Assembly: GCA_023390905.1 (NCBI GenBank)
Contig: JAEWBY010000025.1
Location: 16,872-80,871 of the forward strand
Direction: 5' to 3'
DNA: 64,000 bases
From: Pseudomonadota bacterium
Lineage (GTDB): Bacteria > Pseudomonadota > Gammaproteobacteria > Xanthomonadales > Xanthomonadaceae
The position numbers and the translations under genes are program-made. The notes below the pieces were generated by a model. The model did no database searches. It was not told where the DNA came from and saw nothing but the letters and a program-made list of their open reading frames with translations. Position 1 is the first letter of the stretch. Every line of letters starts with the position of its first letter. Shown here in pieces: positions 44,909 to 53,564 of this stretch.

Positions 44909-45115
44909 TCAGGCCGATGGCACGACGTTGCCTGCCTGCGCGCCCTTGGGGCCCTGGGTCACTTCGTACGTGACGCGCTGGCCTTCCTTCAGACTGCGGA
45001 AACCCTTGGAGTTGATCGCGGTGTGATGCACGAAGACATCGGCGCTGCCATCTTCTGGCGCGATGAACCCGAAGCCCTTGGCATCGTTGAACCATTTCAC
45101 GGTACCGTACGGCAT
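44909..45115 (-). CDS. Cold-shock protein (CspA family)
   Basis: This 68-residue protein is a single cold-shock OB domain with RNP1 KGFGFI (13-18) and RNP2 VFVHH (27-31). It binds single-stranded RNA and DNA as an RNA chaperone. It is monocistronic: own promoter (45176-45204) and a strong terminator. The leader of about 54 nt is shorter than that of E. coli cspA. Confidence 0.97.
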   Translation of the reverse strand: MPYGTVKWFNDAKGFGFIAPEDGSADVFVHHTAINSKGFRSLKEGQRVTYEVTQGPKGAQAGNVVPSA

Positions 45116-45175
45116 AGCGCTTGCGTTTCCTTGTTAGGCGGGTGGAATACGTGCGGCCGCAACCGCACGCCGCCG

Positions 45176-45204
45176 AGTATGCAAAGCCTTGGCGGCGTTG
45201 ACAA
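45176..45204 (-). promoter_or_regulatory. Sigma-70-type promoter of the cold-shock gene
   Basis: TTGTCA (45204-45199), a 17-nt spacer, and CATACT (45181-45176) on the minus strand. The start would lie near 45169, about 54 nt before the ATG. It sits directly against the stop of the upstream phosphorylase gene. Confidence 0.55.
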
Positions 45205-45954
45205 TCACCCGCGCGCGAGTTCGCCGACCAGTTCCGGCAAGCCGGCCGAGGCGGCCTCCACGTTCGCCAGCACTTCGGCCATGGTGATCTCTTCGCCGTC
45301 ACCGCAGCCGGCGGCCCAGTTGGCGACGATCGCCAGGCATGCGTAATCCAGGCCGAGTTCGCGCGCGAGCCCGGCTTCGGGCATGCCGGTCATGCCGACC
45401 AGATCGCAGCCGTCACGGCGCATGCGTGCGATCTCGGCACGGGTTTCCAGACGCGGTCCCTGCGTGGCGCCATAGCAGCCGCCGTCCACGACGCCGACCC
45501 CGGTCACGCGCGCGGCGGCGAGGATCTTCCGGCGCAGCAGTGGCGTGTAGGGTTCGCCGAAATCCACGTGCAGCACTTCGCTGCCCGGCTCTTCGCAGAT
45601 GGTGGAAATGCGGCCCCAGGTGTAATCGATGATCTGATCCGGGCAGGCCAGCACGCGCGGCCCGTACGCATCGGTGATGCCGCCGACGGTGTTGAGCGCC
45701 AGCACGCGGGTGGCGCCGATGGCCTTCAGCGCGGCCAGGTTCGCCCGGTAATTGATCCGGTGCGGCGGCACCGAATGCCCTTCGCCATGCCGCGCCAGGA
45801 ATGCCACCTGCTGCCCCAGCAGACGGCCGATCCGGATCGGCCCGGACGGCTGGCCGAACGGCGTATCGATCTCGCGCGTCCGCACATCGTCCAGAGCCGC
45901 GAGCTTGTAGATGCCGGTGCCGCCGATGACGGCCAGTGAGGGTGCGGAATGCAT
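45205..45954 (-). CDS. MTA/MTI phosphorylase (S-methyl-5'-thioinosine phosphorylase-like)
   Basis: This 249-residue enzyme belongs to the PNP/MTAP family. Phosphate- and base-binding segments are visible: VIGGTGIY (9-16), FLARHGEGHSVPPHRINYRA, ALNTVGGI and VGMTGMPEA. It is closest in feel to the Pseudomonas enzyme PA3004, which prefers methylthioinosine over methylthioadenosine; the choice cannot be made by eye. It salvages purines and methylthioribose. hpt follows upstream after a repeat-rich gap. Confidence 0.88.
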   Translation of the reverse strand: MHSAPSLAVIGGTGIYKLAALDDVRTREIDTPFGQPSGPIRIGRLLGQQVAFLARHGEGHSVPPHRINYRANLAALKAIGATRVLALNTVGGITDAYGPRVLACPDQIIDYTWGRISTICEEPGSEVLHVDFGEPYTPLLRRKILAAARVTGVGVVDGGCYGATQGPRLETRAEIARMRRDGCDLVGMTGMPEAGLARELGLDYACLAIVANWAAGCGDGEEITMAEVLANVEAASAGLPELVGELARG

Positions 45955-45959
45955 GGCGT

Positions 45960-46195
45960 GGGTTGTCCGGTGGAGCGTGGTGGGTAGGAGCGGAGAGCGG
46001 GGACCGGGAATCGGGAGCCGGTAGCGGGTGGGCGAACGGAAATCGGATTTGGAATGCGGAGTTCGCGACGGCTCGAAAGAGAATGCGGAACGGGTGCTTC
46101 GCCTGTTTGATCAACGAGCAAGCGACGGATTCCGCTTGCCGCTGGCCGATTTCCGATTGCCGATCACGGCTCCCGGCTACCGGCTACCGCTACCG
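45960..46195. repeat. Repeat-containing gap between the phosphorylase and hpt
   Basis: This 235-bp gap has no gene. It contains GGGAATCGGGAGCCGGTAGC (about 46005) and, in inverted form, ACGGCTCCCGGCTACCGGCT (about 46166), plus GGAAATCGG motifs. These words also occur in the islands at 26880-27290, 51500-51545 and 54370-54445. Confidence 0.6.
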
Positions 46196-46765
46196 ATCCT
46201 TCAACGCATAAATCCCCGGCAGATTGCGGCCCTGCTCGTAATAATCCATGCCGTAGCCGAAAACGTAGCGGTCGGCGACAGCGAGGCCGACGTAATCGGC
46301 GCAGATGCCCTCGACGCAGCGGTCGTGCTGCTTGACCGTCATCGCGGCGATGCGAACGTCAGTGGCGCCCTGTTCCAGGCACCACTGCTTGACCGCGGCC
46401 AGCGTGTGGCCTTCATCGAGGATGTCATCGACCAGCAGCACGCGCCGGCCGTACAGCGCGGTGGCCGGACGATGCTTCCACACCAGTTCGCCGCCGGAGG
46501 TCTCGCCGCGATAGCGGGTCGCATGCAGGTAATCGAATTCCAGATCCAGGCCGCGCGCGCCGAGTTCCAGCGCGAGCTGGCCGGCGAATGGCAGCGCGCC
46601 ATGCATGATCGTCAGATACACCGGCACTTCACCGGCGTAGTCGCGCGCGATCGGCTCGGCCATCGCCGCGATCGCGTTTTCCAGGGTCTGCCGATCGATC
46701 AGCAGATCGGCATTGGCCAGCGCGTCGGCCAGTGCGGGTCGTGGATTGCCCAGCGTCGTCATCAT
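46190..46765 (-). CDS. hpt: Hypoxanthine-guanine phosphoribosyltransferase
   Basis: This 191-residue enzyme salvages hypoxanthine and guanine with PRPP. The PRPP motif VLLVDDILDEGHT is at 109-121; the MHGALPFAGQL loop at 54-64 and DYLHATRYRGET at 78-89 are typical. The start MMTTLGN overlaps the nagZ stop (ATGA), so hpt is translated from the nagZ transcript. Confidence 0.94.
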   Translation of the reverse strand: MMTTLGNPRPALADALANADLLIDRQTLENAIAAMAEPIARDYAGEVPVYLTIMHGALPFAGQLALELGARGLDLEFDYLHATRYRGETSGGELVWKHRPATALYGRRVLLVDDILDEGHTLAAVKQWCLEQGATDVRIAAMTVKQHDRCVEGICADYVGLAVADRYVFGYGMDYYEQGRNLPGIYALKDR

Positions 46766-47766
46766 GCAGTCTCCGAATTGCCGAGCACACGCGCCTGCGC
46801 CTGGCCATAACGTTGATCGGCGAGCAGGCCGTCCCAGCCCAGCCCGCCGCGTCCAATCAGGCCGAGCAGCGCGGCCGTGTTCAAGTGGCGGCCTTCGACC
46901 GCTTTCAGCGATTCCTCGACCAGCTTGGGCGAGCACACCAGCACCACGTCGCAGCCGGCATCCAGATGCAGATCGATGCGCGCTTTCACGCCGCCGGCCG
47001 AGAACGCGGCCGCCATGCCGATGTCATCGGAAAACACCACGCCGCCGAAGCCCATTTCCTCGCGCAGGATCTGCTGGATCCAGCGCGGCGAATATCCCGC
47101 GGGTTCCGGCGCGACGGCCGGATACGCCACGTGCGCCATCATCACCGCATCGGCGCCGGCTTCGATGCCCGCCACGAACGGGAGCAGATCGTGTTCGCGC
47201 AGGATCTCCAGCGGGCGCGGATCAAGGGCATCGTCAAAGTGCGTGTCCTCGAGCACGGTGCCATGCCCGGGAAAATGCTTGAGCGTGGCGGGCATGCCGA
47301 CGCTGTGCATGCCGCGCACGTAGGCACGGGTGAAATCGGCGACGACGATCGGATCGGCATCGAATGCGCGATCCCCGATCGCGCGATTGCCGCGTGCCAG
47401 ATCGACCACCGGCGCGAAGCTCAGATCGATCCCGCTGGCGCGGATTTCGCTCGCCATCAGCCAGGCGTGCTCTTCGGCCAGGGCCAGCGCCGCCTGCGGA
47501 TCCTGTGCGTAACGCTTGCCGAAGCCCTCCAGCGGCGGCAGTGCGCTGTAGCCTTCGCGGAAACGCTGCACCCGGCCGCCTTCCTGATCCACGCAGATCA
47601 GTTGCGGGCGAGGCGCGGCTTCGCGGATGGCGGCGGACAGCTCGCTCACCTGTGCGCGCGAGGCGAAATTGCGGGTGAACAGGATGACGCCGGCCACTGC
47701 ATCATGCTGCAGCCAGTGGCGTTCCTGTTCGTTGAGTTCGGTGCCGGCGATGCCGATGACGAGCAT
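46762..47766 (-). CDS. nagZ: Beta-N-acetylhexosaminidase
   Basis: This 334-residue cytoplasmic GH3 enzyme removes GlcNAc from anhydromuropeptides in cell-wall recycling. GH3 motifs are intact: VDQEGGRVQRFREG (59-72), catalytic-loop KHFPGHG (163-169) and the nucleophile aspartate in VVFSDDIGM (243-251). It is coupled to hpt downstream and follows the CYTH gene. Confidence 0.96.
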   Translation of the reverse strand: MLVIGIAGTELNEQERHWLQHDAVAGVILFTRNFASRAQVSELSAAIREAAPRPQLICVDQEGGRVQRFREGYSALPPLEGFGKRYAQDPQAALALAEEHAWLMASEIRASGIDLSFAPVVDLARGNRAIGDRAFDADPIVVADFTRAYVRGMHSVGMPATLKHFPGHGTVLEDTHFDDALDPRPLEILREHDLLPFVAGIEAGADAVMMAHVAYPAVAPEPAGYSPRWIQQILREEMGFGGVVFSDDIGMAAAFSAGGVKARIDLHLDAGCDVVLVCSPKLVEESLKAVEGRHLNTAALLGLIGRGGLGWDGLLADQRYGQAQARVLGNSETA

Positions 47767-47774
47767 GGGAGTCC

Positions 47775-48293
47775 TCAGGGAAGATCGCGGGCTTCTCGCT
47801 CCTCACGCGACCACTGCGCGTAAGGCCGCGAAGCCAGGGCCAGATTGTAATAGCGCCGGCCGTCGGTGACCTGTTTGCCGATCCAGTCCGGCTTCACGAA
47901 GGTTTCATCGGCGGCATCCAGTTCGATTTCGGCCACGATGAGCCCGGCGTTCTCGCCGAGGAATTCGTCGACTTCCCACAGATGACCGGCATGGCGGACG
48001 TAATGCCGGCGCTTCTCGACCCTGCCGCCGACGCACAGCGCCAGCAGGGCACGAGCGTCCTCGACCGGAATCGGGTAGTCGAATTCCTGCCGCGTGTGGC
48101 CCAGTTGCAGAGACTTGAGATTGAGGTAGGCCGCATCGCCCTGGATGCGCACGCGCACCGATGCCTTCTGGCCGCCCTCGCCCATCGCCGCCATATCATT
48201 GATGTAGCCCTGCGCCATCGGCACGACCTCGTGCGCGGCCGCGCGCCAGCCATCACCGGTCACCAGGAATTTGCGTTCGATTTCGAGGGGCAT
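47775..48293 (-). CDS. CYTH-domain triphosphate tunnel protein
   Basis: This 172-residue protein starts with the CYTH signature EIERKFLV (4-11) and has the alternating charged strands of a triphosphate tunnel enzyme (SVRVRIQGDAAYLNLKS; VAEIELDAADE). Bacterial members of this size hydrolyse tripolyphosphate; a few are adenylate cyclases or thiamine triphosphatases. It lies 8 nt upstream of nagZ on the same strand. Confidence 0.9.
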   Translation of the reverse strand: MPLEIERKFLVTGDGWRAAAHEVVPMAQGYINDMAAMGEGGQKASVRVRIQGDAAYLNLKSLQLGHTRQEFDYPIPVEDARALLALCVGGRVEKRRHYVRHAGHLWEVDEFLGENAGLIVAEIELDAADETFVKPDWIGKQVTDGRRYYNLALASRPYAQWSREEREARDLP

Positions 48294-48301
48294 GGACGGA
48301 G

Positions 48302-48532
48302 TCAGTGGCAGATGACGGGGGCGGGCGCGGCTTGGCAGAGATACGCAGGCACCATCCAGACCTCTGGCGTTTGCGTGCCCGCCCCGCCCTTCGAAGTACG
48401 GACCTGGGGCGTCGATGGACCAAACGATAACGCCAGATGCTCATCAGGTACCGTCGGCTCTCCTTCGGCACCCACGACAACCGCCAGCAGACCGTCCATC
48501 TGCACCAGATCACCGCGCTTGAATGTACCCAT
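48302..48532 (-). CDS. Small conserved-type protein, unknown function
   Basis: This 76-residue protein reads MGTFKRGDLVQMDGLLAVVV..., suggesting a small beta-barrel (KRGDLVQ...AVVVGAEG). A strong AAGGAG site six bases before the ATG supports it as real. It lies 14 nt behind rlmD and 8 nt before the CYTH gene, so it belongs to that transcript. Composition is less Ala/Arg-rich than shadow frames. Function not recognised. Confidence 0.72.
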   Translation of the reverse strand: MGTFKRGDLVQMDGLLAVVVGAEGEPTVPDEHLALSFGPSTPQVRTSKGGAGTQTPEVWMVPAYLCQAAPAPVICH

Positions 48533-48546
48533 GCCTCGCTCCTTCT

Positions 48547-49881
48547 TCACCGCTCGAAGAGCGCGATGGACTCCACGTGCGCGGTGTGCGGGAACATGTC
48601 CATCACACCGGCTGCTTTCAGGCGATAGCCGTGTTCGTTGACCAGATAGCCGGCATCGCGCGCCAGGGATCCGGGGTGGCAACTGACATAGACAATGCGC
48701 TGGAATTGTTTCAGCGGGAGCTGTTGCAACACATCGATCGCACCCGAGCGCGGTGGATCCAGCAGCAGTTTGTCGAAGCCCTGCCGCATCCATGGAGTGC
48801 CGCGCTGATCCTGGGTCAGATCCGCGGCATGGAACTGCACGTTCGACAATTGGTTGCGCTGGGCGTTTTCGCGCGCGCGCGCGACCAGTCCGGCCTCGCC
48901 TTCCACGCCGACCACCTCGCCGGCCAGCCGCGCCATCGGCAGGGTGAAATTCCCCAGCCCGCAGAACAGGTCGAGGATGCGATCGCCCGGCTGCGGATCC
49001 AGCAGTTCGAACGTCCGCGCGATCATCTTCTCGTTGAGTCCGGCATTGACCTGGATGAAGTCGAGCGGACGGAATCCCAGCTCGATGTTCCAGGCCGGCA
49101 GCGTGAAGGCCAGCGCAGGAGCCTCCGGCCACAGCGGATGCACACTGTCCACGCCGCCCGGTTGCAGGAAGATGGCGAACCCATGCGCCTGGCCGAAGCC
49201 TGTCAAGGCCTCGAAATCGGCTTGGCTCAACGGACGCAGATGACGGAACACCAGCGCGACCCCGCGGAACTCGGGCGTCGGGTCACCGGCGATGAACTCG
49301 ATCTGCGGGATGTCGGCCCGGGCATCGAGCGACTCCACCAGTTCGGCCAGCGGCGTGATGCTGCCGCCGATCGCGGGAATGACGGTGTGGCAGAGGCTCA
49401 GATCGGCGACGAAGCGCGGATCCTGCTCGCGGAAGCCCACCAGCGTCCTGTCCTTCTTGTTGACGCGGCGCACCGAGAACCGCCCCTTGCGGCGATAGCC
49501 CCAGCTCGGCCCGACCAGCGGCGGCAGCAGGGTTTCCGGCGCGACGTGGCCGATGCGCTCGAGGTTCTCACTCAGCACGTGCTGCTTGGCGAGGATCTGC
49601 TTTTCTTCGTCCAGATGCTGCAGCACGCAGCCACCGCACACGCCGAAGTGGATGCAGCGCGGGGTGACGCGATCGGGCGAGGGCTGCAGCACTTCCAGCG
49701 TGCGCGCTTCGTCGAAATGGCGATTACGCGCGGTCTGCTCGGCCATCACCTGCTCGCCGGGCAACGCGCCGGCGATGAAGACGGCCTTGCCATCGCGGCG
49801 GGCGACGCCGCGGCCATCGTGGGTCAGATCGAGGATGTCGGCGGGGAACGGGGTGCGGTCGATGCGGGGAGAACGGGCCAC
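48547..49881 (-). CDS. rlmD: 23S rRNA (uracil-1939-C5)-methyltransferase
   Basis: This 444-residue enzyme has an N-terminal TRAM domain, an iron-sulfur cluster region with C76, C82 and C85 (CIHFGVCGGCVLQHL) and a later cysteine, and a SAM domain with DLFCGLGNFTLPMA, LLLDPPRSGA and the catalytic cysteine in VYVSCHPGSLARDA. The start is GTG 49881 (VARSPRIDRTPF), because Xanthomonas homologs begin MARS; the frame open back to 50559 is a shadow of the divergent regulator. Confidence 0.94.
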   Translation of the reverse strand: MARSPRIDRTPFPADILDLTHDGRGVARRDGKAVFIAGALPGEQVMAEQTARNRHFDEARTLEVLQPSPDRVTPRCIHFGVCGGCVLQHLDEEKQILAKQHVLSENLERIGHVAPETLLPPLVGPSWGYRRKGRFSVRRVNKKDRTLVGFREQDPRFVADLSLCHTVIPAIGGSITPLAELVESLDARADIPQIEFIAGDPTPEFRGVALVFRHLRPLSQADFEALTGFGQAHGFAIFLQPGGVDSVHPLWPEAPALAFTLPAWNIELGFRPLDFIQVNAGLNEKMIARTFELLDPQPGDRILDLFCGLGNFTLPMARLAGEVVGVEGEAGLVARARENAQRNQLSNVQFHAADLTQDQRGTPWMRQGFDKLLLDPPRSGAIDVLQQLPLKQFQRIVYVSCHPGSLARDAGYLVNEHGYRLKAAGVMDMFPHTAHVESIALFER

Positions 49882-50019
49882 GTGGCGGAAGCTGCGTGCG
49901 AAAACGGGCCGGCATTGTCGCATGGCCGGATGCGGCGCCCGTGCGCGGCGATGCGGCCCTGCGTCAACGCGCTCGACACGCCAGGCGTTAGGATGCGCAC
50001 GCACACGGAGGACGCGAGG

Positions 50020-50691
50020 ATGGATGAGGCAACCGGCACGCCCCGACTGCTGCTCGTGGAGGATGACACCATCAGCCGCAATTTCATGCAGGCGGCCTTG
50101 CGGGCGCTGCCGGCCGAGGTGGATGCCGTGGCGACCGCCGCCGAGGCAATCGCCCTGCCCGGGCCGCATGCGCTGTGGTTGATCGACGCGCGCCTGCCGG
50201 ACATCAGCGGCGCGCATCTGCTGCGCACGCTGCGGCTGCGCGCGCCCGCCACGGTGGCGCTGGCGCACACGGCCGATCCCTCGGCCGATCAGCGGCAGGC
50301 CCTGCTGGACGCCGGGTTCGAGGAGGTACTGATCAAACCGCTGCCCGCCGCGCATCTGCAGGACCGCGTGCGATCCCGCCTGCCGCTTTCCGCCGCGGGC
50401 GATTGGAATGAAGACGCCGCACTGCGTGCGCTGAACGGCAACCGCGATCATGTCGCCATGCTGCGCACGCTGTTCATCGACGAACTGCCCGGCGCGCTGC
50501 GCACGATCGACCACGCATTCGACACGGTGGACGGCGCGGCGATGTCCGCGCAATTGCACAAGCTGCGCGCCAGTTGCGGCTTCGTCGGCGCGCAGCGACT
50601 GGAGCAGGCGGTGATCGCATTGCAGCGATCGCCGGCGTCATCCGAATCGATGCAGGCCTTCCGGCAGGCTGCCCGGGCATTGCTGCGCTGA
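50020..50691 (+). CDS. Orphan response regulator with C-terminal Hpt domain
   Basis: This 223-residue protein has a REC domain (VEDD 13-16, D56 in LWLIDARLPDISG, K106 in LIKPLP) and a C-terminal histidine phosphotransfer domain with H180 in AQLHKLRASCGFVGA. A REC-Hpt protein can move phosphate between pathways; no kinase is adjacent. GGAGGA lies 8 nt upstream of ATG 50020; ATG 49993 is an alternative. It is divergent from rlmD and convergent with recO. Confidence 0.85.
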   Translation: MDEATGTPRLLLVEDDTISRNFMQAALRALPAEVDAVATAAEAIALPGPHALWLIDARLPDISGAHLLRTLRLRAPATVALAHTADPSADQRQALLDAGFEEVLIKPLPAAHLQDRVRSRLPLSAAGDWNEDAALRALNGNRDHVAMLRTLFIDELPGALRTIDHAFDTVDGAAMSAQLHKLRASCGFVGAQRLEQAVIALQRSPASSESMQAFRQAARALLR

Positions 50692-50705
50692 GCGCACGAC
50701 AGGGC

Positions 50706-51437
50706 TCATTCGCGCGATCGCAGGCGTCCGAGTTGGCCCAGCATGTCCCAGGATTTCAGGCCGCGCGGGCCCAGGTGATGCGCGAGCACCGATCGCAGCG
50801 GCAGGCGCAGGCTGGCGAGATCTTCGGGCTCCGGCACGCGATCGGCGGCCAGTGCCAGCAGTGCGCGTCCGGTCGCCGCCGCGTTGCGTTCGCCGTGGCC
50901 GCGATCGATGCGCAGCCGTTCGGGCCCCTGTTCCGGATCCAGCCGATAGCGCGCAGCCGGATCGATCGCTTCTCCCTGCACGTCGACATCGAGTGCGAAG
51001 CCGAATCCCAGCGCTTCCAGCAGATCGCGCTCGAAACGACGCAGCGTCCACGCCAGCGAGGCAGGCGTGGCCAGTCCATCTCGCGCGCGTCCATATGCGT
51101 CGAAAAGTTCCGGCACGGCGTCGTGCCTGGGCGCCAGGCGCAGCACCAGTTCGCTCAGATAGAACGCGGCCAGCATCGCATCGCCAGACAGGCGCGGGGC
51201 GGTGTCGATGGCTTCGGCGCTGATCAAGCGCGCCAGTTCACCGCGCGGTTCGGCGTCCAGACGGATCCGCTGCAGCGGTTGCAGCGCCGCGCGCAGCACG
51301 TGTTTCTTCGGTCCCGTCACGCCGCGCGCAACCAGCCCCAATCGCCCGTGATCCCGGGTCAGCACTTCCACGAGCAGGCTCGTCTCGCGCCAGGGACGCG
51401 CGTGCAGGACGAAGGCCGGCTCGTTCAGCAGGCGCAT
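50706..51437 (-). CDS. recO: DNA repair protein RecO
   Basis: This 243-residue protein loads RecA with RecF/RecR in recombinational repair. The N-terminal OB fold (AFVLHARPWRETSLLVEVLT) and GLVARGVTGPKK are typical, as are the C-terminal helices. Zinc cysteines are absent, as in many proteobacterial RecO. It is the last gene of the minus-strand cluster running from rpoE; 121 bp with a repeat fragment separate it from era. Confidence 0.94.
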   Translation of the reverse strand: MRLLNEPAFVLHARPWRETSLLVEVLTRDHGRLGLVARGVTGPKKHVLRAALQPLQRIRLDAEPRGELARLISAEAIDTAPRLSGDAMLAAFYLSELVLRLAPRHDAVPELFDAYGRARDGLATPASLAWTLRRFERDLLEALGFGFALDVDVQGEAIDPAARYRLDPEQGPERLRIDRGHGERNAAATGRALLALAADRVPEPEDLASLRLPLRSVLAHHLGPRGLKSWDMLGQLGRLRSRE

Positions 51438-51558
51438 GGGCTGCGGCCAGTCTGCCGGGAACCGTGAGCCGGAAACCGCTCATGTCGTTCGCAAGCCGCC
51501 AGTGCGGGGAACATAGAGACTCCGGTTGTCGGCTACCGGTTATCCGCTTCGGACGCGC

Positions 51559-52467
51559 TCACTCGTAACCAAAGGCTTTCAGCGCGGTCTCGTCATCGGA
51601 CCAGCCTTCGCGCACGCGCACCCAGGTTTCGAGGAAGACCTTGCGATCGAACAGGTGTTCCATCTGCATGCGCGCCTTGCTGCCGATTTCCTTGAGCCGC
51701 GCGCCCCCCTTGCCGATCACGATCGCTTTCTGGCTCTCGCGCTCGACCCACACGACCGCGCCGATGCGCAGCATCTCGCCATCTTCGCTGAAGCGCTCGA
51801 TCTCCACCGTGGTCGCGTATGGCAGTTCGGCGCCGAGCTGCCGCATCAGTTGTTCGCGGATCAGTTCGCCGGCCAGGAAGCGCTCGCTGCGATCGGTGAT
51901 CTCGTCCTCGCCGAACATCGGCGGCGCTTCCGGCAGGAGCCGCAGCACGTCCTTCACCAGCGCCTCCAGGCCGTTCTTCTTCAACGCCGATACCGGATGC
52001 ACGCTGGCGAACTGGCGGCCTTCGCTGATCTGCGCCAGGAACGGCAGCAGCGCGCTTTTCTCGCGCAGCCGATCGACCTTGTTGACCACCAGCACCACCG
52101 GAATGCCGACATCGCTCAGCACGTTGTAGGCCAGCGTGTCCTCCTCATCCCAGCGCCCGGCTTCGATCACCAGCAAGCCGGCATCGACGCCTTCCAGCGC
52201 GCCGCGCGCGGCGCGGTTCATCACGCGGCTCATCGCCGAGGCAGAAAACTTGCCCTGCTGCCTGTGCAGGCCGGGCGTATCGACCAGCGCGATCTGCCCC
52301 TGCGGGAAGGTGGCGATGCCGAGCAGGCGATGGCGCGTGGTCTGCGGCCGGTTGGAAGTGATGCTGATCTTCGCGCCGACCAGTGCGTTGATCAGCGTGG
52401 ACTTGCCGACGTTGGGACGGCCGATGACCGCGACGCTGCCGCTGCGGTGGGAAGAGGTATCGCTCAT
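51559..52467 (-). CDS. era: GTPase Era
   Basis: This 302-residue GTPase assists 16S rRNA maturation and 30S assembly. G motifs: GRPNVGKST (16-24), DTPGLH, NKVD; a C-terminal KH domain with VIGKGGARLKEIG binds the 16S 3' end. ATG overlaps the rnc stop by 4 nt, so translation is coupled; the longer frame upstream lies in rnc. Confidence 0.97.
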   Translation of the reverse strand: MSDTSSHRSGSVAVIGRPNVGKSTLINALVGAKISITSNRPQTTRHRLLGIATFPQGQIALVDTPGLHRQQGKFSASAMSRVMNRAARGALEGVDAGLLVIEAGRWDEEDTLAYNVLSDVGIPVVLVVNKVDRLREKSALLPFLAQISEGRQFASVHPVSALKKNGLEALVKDVLRLLPEAPPMFGEDEITDRSERFLAGELIREQLMRQLGAELPYATTVEIERFSEDGEMLRIGAVVWVERESQKAIVIGKGGARLKEIGSKARMQMEHLFDRKVFLETWVRVREGWSDDETALKAFGYE

Positions 52468-53132
52468 ATGCGTTTGGTTTCCGCAAGTTTCTCGAGCACC
52501 GCCGCGGCCGCGGCCTGTTCGGCGATGCGGCGCGACGTGCCCTCGCCTTCGGCCGCGACGGGCGGCTCGGTGAGGCTGCAACGCGCGACGAATTGCTTGG
52601 CGTGATCGTCGCCGCTCTCGGAGATCAGTTCGTACAGCGGCAGCGGCCGCTGCTTGGATTGCAGCCATTCCTGCAACCGTGTCTTGGCGTCCTTCTCGGG
52701 CTTGCCCACCGGCAATGCGGCCAGCGCATCCTCGAACCACGGCAGCACGACGGCGCGGCACCGCTCGAACCCGCAATCCAGATAGATCGCAGCGACCAGC
52801 GCCTCCAGCGCATCGGCCAGGATCGAATCGCGGCGATGGCCGCCGGATTTCATTTCGCCCGGTCCCATCGTCAGCCGCGCGCCGAGATCCAGCCGCCGCG
52901 CGATGACAGCCAGTGACGCCTCGCGCACGAGTTCGGCGCGGGCGCGCGTCAACGCGCCTTCGTCGGCCTTGGGCCAGCGATCGAACAAGGCCTCGGCAAT
53001 CAGCAGGTTGACGATGCCGTCACCGAGAAACTCGAGCCGCTCGTTGTGGGGCGCGCCGGCACTGCGATGGGTCAGGGCCTGCTCCAGCAAACCCTGATTG
53101 ACGAACGCGTGCGTCAGCCGGAGCGCGGTCAA
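52464..53132 (-). CDS. rnc: Ribonuclease III
   Basis: This 222-residue endonuclease cuts double-stranded RNA, including rRNA precursors. The signature ERLEFLGDG is at 31-39 and the second acidic cluster is in SILADALEALVAAIYLD. A C-terminal double-stranded-RNA-binding domain follows (about 152-220). It sits between the DUF4845 gene and era as usual in this order of bacteria. Confidence 0.97.
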   Translation of the reverse strand: MTALRLTHAFVNQGLLEQALTHRSAGAPHNERLEFLGDGIVNLLIAEALFDRWPKADEGALTRARAELVREASLAVIARRLDLGARLTMGPGEMKSGGHRRDSILADALEALVAAIYLDCGFERCRAVVLPWFEDALAALPVGKPEKDAKTRLQEWLQSKQRPLPLYELISESGDDHAKQFVARCSLTEPPVAAEGEGTSRRIAEQAAAAAVLEKLAETKRI

Positions 53133-53135
53133 CCC

Positions 53136-53522
53136 TTATTCCGGCGAACCGTGGCGGACCAGCCGCTGGGTCGTGTCGAACTTGCCCACCACGTCGAGGT
53201 TGCCCACCAGCGGGCGGCGCACTTCATAGTTGACGCGCATGTTCCAGCCGCCGTCGGTGCGCTCGAACTTGACGTTGGCCGGCTTCACGTTCGCCGAGTA
53301 GTTGATGTACAGGCGGCGGAAGAACATTTCCTGGATGCGATCCGGATTCATGTCGGCCACGCCTGCCTCGTCCGCCAGCCCCTTCATCGAAGAGCGGACG
53401 GAGTAGTACTCCTGGTACATCGGGAACAACTTCATGCCGATGAAGGCCGCGAAGCCCACCACGGCCAGCACGATCAGGAAACTGAGCAGCGTGATGCCGC
53501 CCTGACGCTTGCGATTGTTCAT
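53136..53522 (-). CDS. DUF4845 membrane protein
   Basis: This 128-residue protein has an N-terminal transmembrane helix (GGITLLSFLIVLAVVGFAAF, 8-27), then a periplasmic domain typical of DUF4845. Its N-terminus resembles a type IV pilin-like leader. It sits between lepB and rnc, a position conserved in gammaproteobacteria of this group. No biochemical role is established. Confidence 0.9.
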   Translation of the reverse strand: MNNRKRQGGITLLSFLIVLAVVGFAAFIGMKLFPMYQEYYSVRSSMKGLADEAGVADMNPDRIQEMFFRRLYINYSANVKPANVKFERTDGGWNMRVNYEVRRPLVGNLDVVGKFDTTQRLVRHGSPE

Positions 53523-53564
53523 TGCCGTTCCCCCGTTGTCACACGCCTGTTGATTGGTCCGCCG

